DNA from: DSYU01 sp963827605
GTDB lineage: Bacteria; Chloroflexota; Anaerolineae; Anaerolineales; Anaerolineaceae
DNA length: 64,000 nt
Reading direction: 5' to 3'
Assembly: GCA_963827605.1 (NCBI GenBank)
Contig: CAWHBK010000003.1
Coordinates: 620,001-684,000 of the forward strand
The notes under the pieces were generated by a model. The model was given only the letters and a program-made list of their open reading frames with translations. It did no database searches and had not been told where the DNA came from. Both the position numbers and the translations under genes were made by a program. Below, one piece after another: positions 28,871 through 37,990 of the stretch; the stretch's first letter is position 1; every line of letters starts with the position of its first letter.

Positions 28871-29691
28871 ATGTTATCTCGCCTCTGGTTCAAAATTTCA
28901 TATAATACAACCGCGGTTGCTACCGCGAGGTTGAGCGAATCACTCTTTCCCAACATTGGGATGGAAACGACTTCATCGCATAACGCCAGGTGATGCTCCT
29001 GCAAGCCCTGTCTCTCACTCCCCATCAGCAGTACCAGCGCGGGTGGGTACTTGAAGTGGTGGAAATCCTTACTGGCCTTGTCGGAAGTTCCCACCACCAG
29101 GTAACCATGCCTGCGCTTCCAATCGGCAAATTCATTGAAGCTTGCCCGGGTTAGGGATTGGGTAAAGAGAGCGCCCATACTGCCGCGCACCGCCGAAGGA
29201 TCAAATGGATCCGTAGATTGATCCAGCAAAATCACACCCTGCCCTCCAACTGCATCGTGCGTGCGCAGAATTGTGCCAAGGTTGCCTGGGTCAGCAACCG
29301 CATCTAACGCTACCATGGTATTACTCGCCACAGCGGGACCGGACTCGAGGCGCGCATCTTGTAACGGCAGCCAGCGCTGACGCACCACAGCCGCCAGACC
29401 CTGAGGCCCTTCCTTTTTCGATATACGCTCGAATACTTCTGCGCTCACTTCTAAAACAGGCACACCGCGTGATACCTGCTCAGCAACCAGGTTGCGGCCA
29501 AAAGTGCTTTTGAGCAGTTCCGGGGCGACCACCAGCGTATCGATCGTCACCCCACCGGCATCCGCCTGCTCCACCGCTTCTGCGACAATACGCAGCCCTT
29601 CGATGGTGAACAGCCGGCTCTCCTCGCGAGCCTTACGGTCTTGCAGTTTACGGATCGCTTTAATTCGTTCGTTTGCCAGACTGGTGATCAT
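28867..29691 (-). CDS. TrmH/SpoU family RNA 2'-O-methyltransferase
   Basis: The 274-residue protein has an N-terminal substrate-binding domain (ITSLANERIKAIRKLQDRKA) and a SPOUT knot methylase with motif 1 DAVADPGNLGTILRT, motif 2 VLLMGSERQGL and motif 3 VSIPMLGKSDSLNLAVATAV. It should methylate a ribose in 23S rRNA or tRNA using S-adenosylmethionine. The exact nucleotide is unknown. It lies between ruvC and ruvA, overlapping ruvA by 4 bases. Confidence 0.93.
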   Translation of the reverse strand: MITSLANERIKAIRKLQDRKAREESRLFTIEGLRIVAEAVEQADAGGVTIDTLVVAPELLKSTFGRNLVAEQVSRGVPVLEVSAEVFERISKKEGPQGLAAVVRQRWLPLQDARLESGPAVASNTMVALDAVADPGNLGTILRTHDAVGGQGVILLDQSTDPFDPSAVRGSMGALFTQSLTRASFNEFADWKRRHGYLVVGTSDKASKDFHHFKYPPALVLLMGSERQGLQEHHLALCDEVVSIPMLGKSDSLNLAVATAVVLYEILNQRRDNI

Positions 29692-29760
29692 GTTCTTTTT
29701 CCCCTCCAGTCCTGGCCGATCGATCCTTGCGGAGAAAAGCCCTGGAAGTGGTTACTTTGC

Positions 29761-30264
29761 TCAATCCCTGGGATAATTTAACAGCGCGCGCATCCGGTAG
29801 TTCTGCAAGTGGCATACTGCTACAGCCAGGGCATCCGCGGCATCATCTGGGCGAGGAAGTTCAGCAAGCTCCAATATGGCCTGGATCATCATCTGCACTT
29901 GCAGCTTTTCCGCCCCGCCATAACCGGTGACAGCCTGCTTAACTTCCAGGGGGGTGTATTCCGCAACAAAAACATCCTTTTGTGCCAGGGCAAGCATTGC
30001 CACCCCTCGCGCCTGCCCGACCGCAATCGCGGTGGTCACGTTCCGCTGGAAAAACAACTTCTCCACCGCCCCATGGTCAGGGTGATGGAGAAGCAATATT
30101 TCGAGCAGCCGGTTATATAACAAAAGCAGTCGCTTTTCCAGAGCTTCACCCGCCGGAGTCAGGATAACGCCGTAATCAACTACCGCGTAGCCTCCTTGCT
30201 CCGTCTCGCGAACCAAACCATAACCGGTCGTAGCAGTGCCTGGATCAATCCCTAGGACCAACAT
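29761..30264 (-). CDS. ruvC: Crossover junction endodeoxyribonuclease RuvC
   Basis: The frame is open to 30345, but the family N-terminus (MLVLGIDPGTATTGYGLV) fixes the ATG at 30264, giving 167 residues. The four acidic catalytic residues are present: Asp in GIDPG, Glu in VEKLFF, and the pair in DDAADALAVAVCH. RuvC cuts Holliday junctions symmetrically. It begins 7 bases after the yebC stop. Confidence 0.96.
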   Translation of the reverse strand: MLVLGIDPGTATTGYGLVRETEQGGYAVVDYGVILTPAGEALEKRLLLLYNRLLEILLLHHPDHGAVEKLFFQRNVTTAIAVGQARGVAMLALAQKDVFVAEYTPLEVKQAVTGYGGAEKLQVQMMIQAILELAELPRPDDAADALAVAVCHLQNYRMRALLNYPRD

Positions 30265-30271
30265 AGGCCCG

Positions 30272-31030
30272 TTATTCTTCGTTCTCCAAAGCGGCCATAA
30301 CTTCATCCGAGATGTGCAAATTCGAGTATACGTTCTGCACATCATCCAGCTCTTCGAGCGCTTCGATGCAGCGCATCACCTGCATTGTTTGCTCCGGGCT
30401 CAGTTCAACCTCCTGGTTAGCTTCCATGCGCAGCATGGCTTCATCAGGATGAATGTTCGCCGCGCGGATCTGGTCGCTGACCGATTTAAAGGCCTCAACA
30501 GGGGCTACAATCTCAATCACATCATCTTCTTGGGTAACATCCTCAGCCCCACCCTCGGCGGCCAGCATAAAGATGGTATCGAAATCCATCCCTTTGGCAG
30601 GAATGGAAAAGTATGCCTGGCGTGTAAATTGCCAGCCAACCGAGCCCGCCTCCCCCATATTTCCACCGCTGCGCGATAGGATGTGGCGGATTTCTGCGAC
30701 CGAACGGTTACGGTTTTCTGTGACGCACTCGACCATTATGGCCACCCCATGCGGACCATAACCCTCGTAAAAAACCTGCTCGAATGCTACTCCTTCTTTG
30801 TCAGCACCCGTTCCGCGCCTGATTGCCCGCTCGATATTATCTTTGGGCATATTCTGCGCCCTGGCGCGTTCCACTGTTAATCGAAGGCGGAAATTTGAAT
30901 CCACATCACTGCCACCCTCACGCGCTGCCAGAACAATCTCGCGCGTCAGGCGCGTAAAAACTTGGCCGCGTTTGGCATCCGCCGCACCTTTCTTACGCTT
31001 GATGGTAGCCCATTTTGAATGTCCAGACAT
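30272..31030 (-). CDS. yebC: YebC/TACO1 family protein
   Basis: The 252-residue protein has the family start MSGHSKWATIKRKKGAADAK and later GTGADKEGVAFEQVFYEGYG, NRNRSVAEIRHILSRSGGN and a C-terminal acidic domain. These proteins act on transcription or, as TACO1 and recent bacterial work suggest, on translation of proline-rich stretches. The gene leads the yebC-ruvC-trmH-ruvA run, a common order. A GGAG site lies 9-12 bases before the ATG. Confidence 0.96.
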   Translation of the reverse strand: MSGHSKWATIKRKKGAADAKRGQVFTRLTREIVLAAREGGSDVDSNFRLRLTVERARAQNMPKDNIERAIRRGTGADKEGVAFEQVFYEGYGPHGVAIMVECVTENRNRSVAEIRHILSRSGGNMGEAGSVGWQFTRQAYFSIPAKGMDFDTIFMLAAEGGAEDVTQEDDVIEIVAPVEAFKSVSDQIRAANIHPDEAMLRMEANQEVELSPEQTMQVMRCIEALEELDDVQNVYSNLHISDEVMAALENEE

Positions 31031-31289
31031 ACCTTTTTTCTCCTAGATCACACACAAGAATGGGAGTCGCTCCTGCGCTTGATTATACCATGCTTGCGGT
31101 CACACAAGAAATGCGGCCTGTTGGTAAACTGCTCTTTTCCCTTTGAAAAATCGGATCAGGTGAGCGCCACGCAACCCCACCCCGCCATCCAAAAGCAAAA
31201 TACTCGCTCGAAATGGAACGTAGAGAACGTTTACGCTACGGTTACCCTACGCTTTCTGTACGTTTAAACTGTGACCGCTATACGATTCG

Positions 31290-31353
31290 TTTACAACTAC
31301 TTTACAACTGCATCAACCGCCCCATTTTTTTTAATTTGTTACTAAAATGTAAC
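31290..31353 (+). promoter_or_regulatory. Direct repeat and palindrome before the sortase-like gene
   Basis: The 381-base gap between yebC and the next gene is AT-rich in its second half. TTTACAACT occurs twice (31290-31298 and 31301-31309), 11 bases apart, one helical turn. GTTAC-N6-GTAAC forms a palindrome at 31338-31353. These look like protein binding sites; no clear -10/-35 pair is certain. The rest of the gap shows nothing I can name. Confidence 0.35.
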
Positions 31354-31411
31354 TATCTCCTTATCTCAGAAATTACGGACCGCAGAAATCTACGATGAAA
31401 GGTTCTTATAC

Positions 31412-32131
31412 ATGCTGGCTTTCCACATGCCAAAATTTCTGCTCGTATCGATTCTTGCCGCTTCGCTGATAGGATGCATTATCGGTATGTCTCAGACAAC
31501 AACACCATTACCACACACAGGCTACATTCCAGGTGCAGTAGAAGGCACCGACACGGTGCCCCCATTAGAAGATTTTGTGCGTACAGTAAAAAATGGCGAA
31601 AAGAATTCCATCGTGGGAATCTACGTTCCTGGAATTCTGGCGCTGCCGGTTGGGCAGCAGCCCAAAGACAACGCTGGATACGTCACTCGCAAGCCCAATC
31701 AGGTTACCCAATTCAACCTGGCCGGGCGATATGGCACGGTTGGCATCCTGGCCCATAATGACCTTGCCGGAGCGGAGTTTTCCGAGATCCAGCTCAACCA
31801 ATATGTCGTGGTGATTTATGGGGACGGTCACGAGGACCATTACCAGGTCACGGAGTTTCAAAAATACCAGGCGCTATCCCCGACCAGCACTTTCTCTGAT
31901 TTCATCAATATGGATGGTTCTGGTGAGCGCCTGACTGCCGCTAAATTATTCACCCGCGTCTACGGACCCGGCAAGCGGCTGGTCTTCCAAACTTGCATCG
32001 ATGCCAATGGCGATGCCTCCTGGGGCCGCCTGTTCATCATCGCCGCACCTGCGACGGCACCTCAAACATCCGCTGCGCAACAGCCTTCTTTCTGGCTCAA
32101 ATTCCCCAGCTTCGGTGTAGCAACCCGATAG
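31412..32131 (+). CDS. Sortase-like lipoprotein
   Basis: The 239-residue protein has a lipoprotein signal ending in SLIGC (Cys22). The mature part has a sortase-like order: FNLAGRYGTVGILAHND (His115), a YQVTEFQKY strand, then LVFQTC (Cys195) and GRLFIIA (Arg206), matching the His-Cys-Arg triad (TLxTC...R). Sortases join surface proteins or build pili at the membrane. A lipid-anchored form with an acidic loop between Cys and Arg is atypical. No LPxTG substrate is visible nearby. The ATG has AAAGG 9-10 bases upstream. A terminator follows. Confidence 0.6.
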   Translation: MLAFHMPKFLLVSILAASLIGCIIGMSQTTTPLPHTGYIPGAVEGTDTVPPLEDFVRTVKNGEKNSIVGIYVPGILALPVGQQPKDNAGYVTRKPNQVTQFNLAGRYGTVGILAHNDLAGAEFSEIQLNQYVVVIYGDGHEDHYQVTEFQKYQALSPTSTFSDFINMDGSGERLTAAKLFTRVYGPGKRLVFQTCIDANGDASWGRLFIIAAPATAPQTSAAQQPSFWLKFPSFGVATR

Positions 32132-32150
32132 ACTGTTATCCAAAAATAAA

Positions 32151-32180
32151 CGAGGGCCACCGTCTGGTGGCCCTCGTTTT
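32151..32180. terminator. Rho-independent terminator
   Basis: CGAGGGCCACC pairs with GGTGGCCCTCG around a 4-base loop and is followed by TTTT. It lies between convergent genes (the sortase-like gene and the FAH gene). Confidence 0.85.
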
Positions 32181-32196
32181 CAATTAATTGCGTTTT

Positions 32197-32967
32197 CTAT
32201 TTTCCGCTGCTCGGCACAACCGGGTTGACTAAACTACCGACACCTTCTACCGTAACTTCAACTTCATCTCCGGCTTGCAGCGCACCGATTCCAGCGGGTG
32301 TGCCAGTAAGGATCAGGTCACCCGGTTCGAGAGTCATGACCGAAGAGATGAAGGCGATCAACTGTTCAACCGGGAACATCATTTCCCGGGTCGAGGCCAT
32401 CTGACGCATCTCACCATTCACCCGGGTTTGCACCAACACGTCCGCCGGGTCAAGCTCTGTCTCGATCCACGGTCCAAGCGGGCAGAAGGTGTCGAAACCT
32501 TTGCCGCGCGTCCACTGCCCATCGCGTCGCTGCAAGTCGCGCGCGGTAACATCATTTGCCACGGTATAACCTAAGACGTACTCCAACGCCTCTTCGGCCT
32601 GGATCCAGCGGCCCTTGCGCCCAATCACCACGGCAAGTTCTCCTTCGTGCTCTACCTGCCGTGATTGGGGGGGCAGCACGATGCTCTCCCCCGGCCCTAT
32701 TACCGCTGACGGCGGTTTCAGGAACAACAGGGGGATTTCAGGCACTTCCACGTTTTGCTCGCGGGCATGCTCGGCATAATTGCGCCCCACGCAAATGATC
32801 TTGCCTGGCTGCACAGGAGCCAATAAACGGGCCATATGCATTGGGATCTCAGCATCCAGGCGGCGGAACTCGCCAAACGGCGCGCCTTCAATCGGGCCGA
32901 TTTTATCCTCATAGACCCAGCCATAGCGAGGGGCATCCGAGCCAGTCTGGTAGCGAATGAAGCGCAT
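32197..32967 (-). CDS. Fumarylacetoacetate hydrolase (FAH) family protein
   Basis: The 256-residue protein has the FAH fold with IICVGRNYAEHARE, FLKPPSAVIGPG, the metal ligands in VEHEGELAVVIG and VANDVTARDLQRRDGQWTRG, and LTGTPAGIG. Family members cleave or decarboxylate beta-keto acids (fumarylpyruvate hydrolase, oxaloacetate decarboxylase, HpaG-type isomerases). The exact substrate is not clear and there is no catabolic operon nearby. Its ATG is 2 bases after the LCP gene stop. Confidence 0.9.
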   Translation of the reverse strand: MRFIRYQTGSDAPRYGWVYEDKIGPIEGAPFGEFRRLDAEIPMHMARLLAPVQPGKIICVGRNYAEHAREQNVEVPEIPLLFLKPPSAVIGPGESIVLPPQSRQVEHEGELAVVIGRKGRWIQAEEALEYVLGYTVANDVTARDLQRRDGQWTRGKGFDTFCPLGPWIETELDPADVLVQTRVNGEMRQMASTREMMFPVEQLIAFISSVMTLEPGDLILTGTPAGIGALQAGDEVEVTVEGVGSLVNPVVPSSGK

Positions 32968-32969
32968 AT

Positions 32970-34430
32970 TTACTGTCCTTGCCAGTCTCCGCCCACGTTG
33001 ATCTCAATGTCCACCGGGGCGTTGGGGTCAAATTTATTTTCGATGCGCGCTTCCGGCACCTTAAACGTCTCTACCAGCAATTTGATGGTATAGGGATTGC
33101 CGGTGTAATCGACAATGGTGGTATTGGTATACGCCCGGTCGGCATTCGCTTCGCTGACGATATTCACGCCCAGCGAACGCAGCAGCTCGCTGGCCTTTGC
33201 GGCCGTGCCTGCCTGGCTGGTGGCATTTTTGATGATCACTCGCGCGCCTTCCGCTTTCATCAAATCAACCGCGGAGCCGCTGTCGGCGCTGGGGCCGTAC
33301 TGGCTGCCGGTGACAAACACCTGGTCGCGGAGCATGCGAATGCGGTCTGGAACGGGCACCAGCACTTCCTGCTTACCGTCCGCAGTGTTGGCGGTAACGT
33401 AGTTGATATCCATGTGCGGGTCGAAGACCCCGCGCTTGATCTTCGCCGGGTCGATCTGCGTGCCCAGCCAGGCCAGTTGGAGCACCTGGTCGAGAGTCAG
33501 GTTGGTGCGGATACCGGAGGATAGATCCTTGTACAGCTGTGGGGCCTTGGAAACCAGCATAGGGAGCTGGTTGAAGGTCACAATCTGGTCGCGCAGCGCC
33601 ATGATTACTTCCTGCTGGCGTTTGGAGCGGTCGAAATCGCCATCCTTGGTATAGCGCATGCGGGCATAAGCCAGCACGGTGGCACCATCCAGCGCCTGCA
33701 CGCCCACCTGCAGCTTTCGGGTGTTGCCCTTGCCCACCGGATCGACCGTGATCTCTTCCTTGATATGCATATCCAGCCCACCCAGCGTGTCGATGAACTT
33801 GACAAAGGAATTGAAATCGACCAGCGCGGCGTAGTCGACGGGCACGCCAACGAACTGCTCAACGGTCTTCATCGCCAGGCCCGCGCCGCCGCCCGGCAGC
33901 TTGCTGCCCTCGCCCAGCGGGTACGCGGTGTTGATGCGGTGATAGCCAAACCCAGGGATATTGACCCACATATCGCGCGGGATAGAGAGCATCCCGGCGG
34001 TCTTGTTCATTGGATCGACGGTGAGCAGGATCATGGTGTCGGTGCGAGGGATGTCAATGCCCTCCAGCCAATCACGGTAATCCATGCCCATCAACAGCAG
34101 GGTCACCCGGTCGGTCCCATTCCATTTGGGGATCTCGACGCCGTTCCCGGTGGTATCCAGCGGGGCAAGCTCGCCGGGGCCAACCGTGGCGGTGGTCTGC
34201 GGGTCACCCGGGTTGGCAGCAGATTGAGTTTCTTTACCGGTGGCCTGAGCCATCACCGGCAGGGTGTTCCCCATGTTGATGATGCTGGTCTCCAGGAAGA
34301 ATGCCCGGGCGAAGTTATAGGTTACCAGCCCGGCGACAATGGCGAGGACAAAAAAAACAGCCAGCAGAATGATTGTGCCCCGTTCCTTGAAAAAGGCAGG
34401 GCGAGTTGTCGGTTTATTTGGAAGTGACAT
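32970..34430 (-). CDS. LytR-CpsA-Psr family protein with LytR_C domain (copy 1)
   Basis: The 486-residue protein has an N-terminal membrane helix (about 17-43), a Thr/Pro-rich stalk, and the LCP core with LLMGMDYRDWLEGIDIPRTD, MLSIPRDMWVNIPG, HRINTAYP and ALDGATVLAYARMRYTKDGD. A C-terminal LytR_C domain follows (ARVIIKNATSQAG). LCP enzymes move glycopolymers from lipid carriers to the wall, and the Arg residues in IPRTD and IPRDMW bind pyrophosphate. It follows copy 2 in the same direction. Confidence 0.93.
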   Translation of the reverse strand: MSLPNKPTTRPAFFKERGTIILLAVFFVLAIVAGLVTYNFARAFFLETSIINMGNTLPVMAQATGKETQSAANPGDPQTTATVGPGELAPLDTTGNGVEIPKWNGTDRVTLLLMGMDYRDWLEGIDIPRTDTMILLTVDPMNKTAGMLSIPRDMWVNIPGFGYHRINTAYPLGEGSKLPGGGAGLAMKTVEQFVGVPVDYAALVDFNSFVKFIDTLGGLDMHIKEEITVDPVGKGNTRKLQVGVQALDGATVLAYARMRYTKDGDFDRSKRQQEVIMALRDQIVTFNQLPMLVSKAPQLYKDLSSGIRTNLTLDQVLQLAWLGTQIDPAKIKRGVFDPHMDINYVTANTADGKQEVLVPVPDRIRMLRDQVFVTGSQYGPSADSGSAVDLMKAEGARVIIKNATSQAGTAAKASELLRSLGVNIVSEANADRAYTNTTIVDYTGNPYTIKLLVETFKVPEARIENKFDPNAPVDIEINVGGDWQGQ

Positions 34431-34582
34431 GCGTAACGAAAAACCTCTTGTTTGAAATTCGGAGCGAACAGCATAATTGTAACCCGGAAACGGGGTGTTG
34501 GAGCAACGATTTTTTTATGGCAGGGGTCATCGAAGTGAAGGCCACGATAGGGCGTGGAAACCACACCCCTACAGGTGCTTCC

Positions 34583-36040
34583 TTATGGGGCAGCCCCGGT
34601 CCAATCGGGGCCGATGATGGCTTCTACATCTACATCGGCGGCGGGATCGTAGGCGCTCTTGATGCGACTTTCGGATATGTTGAGGACTTGCATTATGTAG
34701 CGGATGGTGTAAGGGTTACCGGTATGGTCGATGAAGGTGGTCTGGCCGACAATTTGGCTGGCGCTGCTCTCGCCTACCGCGGTGACACCTTTCTCGCGCA
34801 GCAGCTGGCTGGCGGCTTTGGCCTGTTCCGGTTTGCGCGTGCCGTTCATCACCAGCACCTTGGCATTCTCGGCCTTCATCAAGTCCACCAGCTCCCCGCC
34901 GGCGGCAGGGCCCAGCGGACCGCCGCCAAAAACCTGGTCGCGCAGGATGCGAATCCGGTCGCGGTTGGGTAAAATGACACTGGCCGCGCCATCTTTGGTC
35001 ATCACGGTGGCGTACTGCACGTCTTTGTGGGGGTCGAGAACGCCGCGCTGGATGTCTTTCTCGTCTACCTCGGCTGCCAGCAAGGCCAGTTGGATGACCT
35101 GGTCGAGGGTGAGGTTGGTGCGGATGCCAGAGGAAAGCTCGTGGTACAGTTTGGGCGATTTCTGGATCAACATGGGCAGCTGGTTAAAATCGAGGATCTG
35201 GCTGCGCAATGCCATAATGACTTCCTGCTGGCGGCGAGAGCGATCAAAGTCACCGTCCTCGGTGTAGCGGTTACGCGCATAGGCCAAAACGGTGGCCCCG
35301 TCCAGGGTCTGGACGCCGGGCTCGAGGGTGCGGGTGTTACCCGGGCCGATTGGGTCAACCTTGATAGGCTCTCTGATGTGCATATCCAGCCCGCCAAGCT
35401 CATCGAAGAAGCGGACAAAGGCGTTGAAATCGATCAGAGCGGCAAAATCGACGGAGACCCCCACGAAGTTCTCGACCGTCTTCATGGCCAGGCCAATGCC
35501 GCCGCCGGGCATTTTGTACATTTCGCCATCGCGGTAGGCGGTATTAATGCGGTTGTAACCAAACCCGGGGATATTGACCCACATATCGCGCGGAATGGAG
35601 AGCATCCCGGCGGTCTTCTTGACCGGATCGATGGCAAACAGGATCATGGTATCGGTGCGCGGAATGTCGACGCCCTCCAGCCAATCGCGGTAGTCCATAC
35701 CCATCACCAGCAAGGTCACCTGGCGCCCGCCCTGCCATTTGACAGGCGCGGGGGCCGCCGGCAGCGCGGGCGGCTGCGCGGAGGGGGTGCTGCCTGGATC
35801 GGATGGGGTCGTCGCGATGTCAGGGGTCGCTGCGCCGGGCGTCAGAACAACCGGGTCTTCGGGGATGGGGGGAGCATCACCGACCTGGATTACGGCGGTG
35901 GTGGCAAAGAAATCGCGCGACCAGCCGAAGGTGAGGATCCCGGCAAGGGTGGCCAGCACCAGGGACAGGAGGATGATGAGGGGGACGCCCCAATCCGGAG
36001 CGGGTTTTGTCGAATCAGGTGGAAGGTTTGAACGAAACAT
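34583..36040 (-). CDS. LytR-CpsA-Psr family protein with LytR_C domain (copy 2)
   Basis: The 485-residue protein has the same layout as the downstream copy: membrane helix (about 20-42), Pro/Ala-rich stalk (to about 105), LCP core with VMGMDYRDWLEGVDIPRTDT and IPRDMWVNIPGFGYNRINTA, then LytR_C (AKVLVMNGTRKPEQAKAAS). The cores are nearly identical between the two, while stalks and C-terminal domains differ. This points to tandem duplication followed by divergence. The 152-base gap between the copies has no gene but a small GTGG-CCAC hairpin. No clear ribosome site precedes the ATG. Confidence 0.93.
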   Translation of the reverse strand: MFRSNLPPDSTKPAPDWGVPLIILLSLVLATLAGILTFGWSRDFFATTAVIQVGDAPPIPEDPVVLTPGAATPDIATTPSDPGSTPSAQPPALPAAPAPVKWQGGRQVTLLVMGMDYRDWLEGVDIPRTDTMILFAIDPVKKTAGMLSIPRDMWVNIPGFGYNRINTAYRDGEMYKMPGGGIGLAMKTVENFVGVSVDFAALIDFNAFVRFFDELGGLDMHIREPIKVDPIGPGNTRTLEPGVQTLDGATVLAYARNRYTEDGDFDRSRRQQEVIMALRSQILDFNQLPMLIQKSPKLYHELSSGIRTNLTLDQVIQLALLAAEVDEKDIQRGVLDPHKDVQYATVMTKDGAASVILPNRDRIRILRDQVFGGGPLGPAAGGELVDLMKAENAKVLVMNGTRKPEQAKAASQLLREKGVTAVGESSASQIVGQTTFIDHTGNPYTIRYIMQVLNISESRIKSAYDPAADVDVEAIIGPDWTGAAP

Positions 36041-36224
36041 AGAAATGCTGTTATGGTATCTAGCGCCGGGGAACTACCCGGCGAAACGGCATAGGTGTAT
36101 TGTATCACTGCTTGCAAAGGGAATGAGAACCGCGCTTTGGACAGCAAAGACGAGAGGCGGAGGAGGGGAGCCAATATATTTGTAAAATATCGAGGTAATC
36201 ACACGGTTTATTTATCGCTCAGTT

Positions 36225-36258
36225 GCTACGGTGCTACACCGCTACACTTGCTACACTT
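36225..36258 (+). repeat. Four short tandem direct repeats
   Basis: Units GCTACGGT, GCTACACC, GCTACACTT and GCTACACTT follow one another. They lie in the AT-rich 289-base gap between the LCP gene and the orphan gene at 36330. They could be iteron-like binding sites. Confidence 0.45.
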
Positions 36259-36329
36259 AGAAGAAATAAAGGTCAATGCGTTGAGATGGATTTCTTTTAA
36301 AAATATCTGGCTCTCTATCGACACAGTTT

Positions 36330-36770
36330 TCATCTTACATCGTTGTTTCTGCTATGTAGTAAACTTAGAAAATTATCATGTAGATCGGATCCTGTGTATG
36401 ACATATTTATTCTCACTGATGTAGAGGGTGAATATTTGTAAAGATCATCCTCATTTTTATAACCATGTAGATAAACCCCAAAATCAGAAGGGATATTACC
36501 TAATGGGTAGCCTGTTAGCTTATTGTCAAGAAGGACAAGGAAATTAAATATTGTCCTTGATATAGTTTGATTTATGGCAAAAAGAAATAATTCCTTTTGT
36601 TTTTCATCAAGGTTCAAAAACGATTTTTGAAGTTCGGCTCTTTCTACATCCTGAAAGTTACCAGATGCTTCTTTAGACAAAATATCATACATTGTTTTTT
36701 CAGTGGATAAAAAAACATAATTCATAACAATATTTAAGAAAATATTTTCGGCTTCTTTTTGTTGCTCCAT
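36330..36770 (-). CDS. AT-rich orphan gene, hypothetical helical protein
   Basis: The 146-residue protein is rich in Lys, Asn, Phe and Leu, with helices around 5-35, 45-65 and 70-95 (EKQKELFLFAINQTISRTIF). It has no signal peptide or membrane segment. AAAGAGG lies about 6 bases before the ATG, supporting expression. The gene and its flanks (about 36.2-36.95 kb) are much richer in A and T than the neighbouring sequence, and codon use follows, which suggests transfer from elsewhere. I do not recognise the family. The layout recalls small immunity or antitoxin proteins, but nothing proves that. Confidence 0.65.
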   Translation of the reverse strand: MEQQKEAENIFLNIVMNYVFLSTEKTMYDILSKEASGNFQDVERAELQKSFLNLDEKQKELFLFAINQTISRTIFNFLVLLDNKLTGYPLGNIPSDFGVYLHGYKNEDDLYKYSPSTSVRINMSYTGSDLHDNFLSLLHSRNNDVR

Positions 36771-36957
36771 CGATACCTCTTTTTACATATACAAGATTGA
36801 TCATATACTTCTTCTTAAATCATGCAATTGAGATAATTCACTCTCAGATGTTCCTATATCCTTGCAGGCAGAGTTGGGAATATGCACACTTACCATATTA
36901 CCCCTGTTTCCTAAATAGTGTTACTTAGCCTAACTAGCTATTCTACTTTGATCACAC

Positions 36958-37857
36958 ATGTCTAAAACCATTTATCAGCGTCTCAATCATTATACTTTTC
37001 TGACGGTCAAAGGATTGCTCATTCTGCTCCTGGTAGGCTTGCTTGGATTGGCCATAGATCTCGGCAGCCGTCCGCCGAGAACTGAAACCATCGAAAAGCT
37101 CTTCCAGGGCGTGACGTACACCCGGCGCATCCGATCTAGCCCACGCAAGCTGGTCATCCACGTGGTGGAGATTGATTTGATGGCGCCGGGGGTACACATC
37201 CTGGTCACTGGCGGCGACCCAAGCTGCGGCATGGAAACCTGCGCCATGACCACCGGCGAGTTTTTGAAAAAGAACGATCTTCAGCTAGCCATGAATGGCA
37301 GCTTTTTCTCGCCATTTTCGGTTGGGACAACCTTTTGGGATTTTTACCCTCACACGAACGATCCTACAGATATCCAGGGGTTGTCCATCTCCAACGGCGT
37401 ACAGTATTCAGACGACGAAGATGGCTTTGCCAAAATTTGCTTTACTGAAGCGAAGGCCCAAATCACGGAAGATAGCTGCCCAAACGGAACCTCTCAGGCC
37501 ATTGCGGGACGTGAAATCCTGGTCCGGAACCGGGCGGCGGCGTATTTCGATTACGCGGATGGTCTTCATCCACGGAGCGCGGTGGCGGTTGGTGAGGAGG
37601 GGAAACGCTTGTGGTTGATTGTGGTCGATGGACGGCAAGATGGTTATAGTGAGGGCATCGATCTGAATGAACTGGCCGACCTAATCGCCCAGTTGGGCGC
37701 AACAGAGGCGCTTAATCTGGATGGCGGCGGCTCGACAACCTTGATAACATCAAAGAATCGCGCTCGCAGCCTGAACGCACCGATCCATACCCGCATCCCG
37801 ATGCGCCAACGACCGGTCGCGAACCATCTGGGTGTCTATGCGCTGCCGCTGCCTTAG
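36958..37857 (+). CDS. Phosphodiester glycosidase (NAGPA-like) family protein
   Basis: The 299-residue protein has an N-terminal membrane helix (about 15-37). The NAGPA-type domain follows: TRRIRSSPRKLVIHVVEIDL, LAMNGSFFSPFSVGTTFWDF, RSAVAVGEEGKRLWLIVVDG and the active signature LNLDGGGSTTL. Family members remove sugars from phosphodiester links, and several act on wall glycopolymers or their precursors. The neighbourhood with two LCP ligases makes surface polymer processing a fair inference. Confidence 0.85.
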   Translation: MSKTIYQRLNHYTFLTVKGLLILLLVGLLGLAIDLGSRPPRTETIEKLFQGVTYTRRIRSSPRKLVIHVVEIDLMAPGVHILVTGGDPSCGMETCAMTTGEFLKKNDLQLAMNGSFFSPFSVGTTFWDFYPHTNDPTDIQGLSISNGVQYSDDEDGFAKICFTEAKAQITEDSCPNGTSQAIAGREILVRNRAAAYFDYADGLHPRSAVAVGEEGKRLWLIVVDGRQDGYSEGIDLNELADLIAQLGATEALNLDGGGSTTLITSKNRARSLNAPIHTRIPMRQRPVANHLGVYALPLP

Positions 37858-37990
37858 CGGACCCAGTCACACCAGAGCCAGGTGATTTATAAAGAAGTGC
37901 AGGTTGACCGACCTGGCGTGGTCAGACCCTGACACTCGCAATATTATTGCGGTGCGCTGGGATGAATAAAAACGATGCGGGGACCAAAAT

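Noticed and set aside
35027..36031. Plus-strand open frame of 334 codons over the LCP gene
   Set aside because: It is antisense to a clear LCP protein and has low-complexity Gly/Asp/His composition without a recognisable domain.
36330..36770. Toxin-antitoxin pair at the AT-rich island
   Set aside because: Only one convincing gene is present; no partner with its own ribosome site was found in the island.
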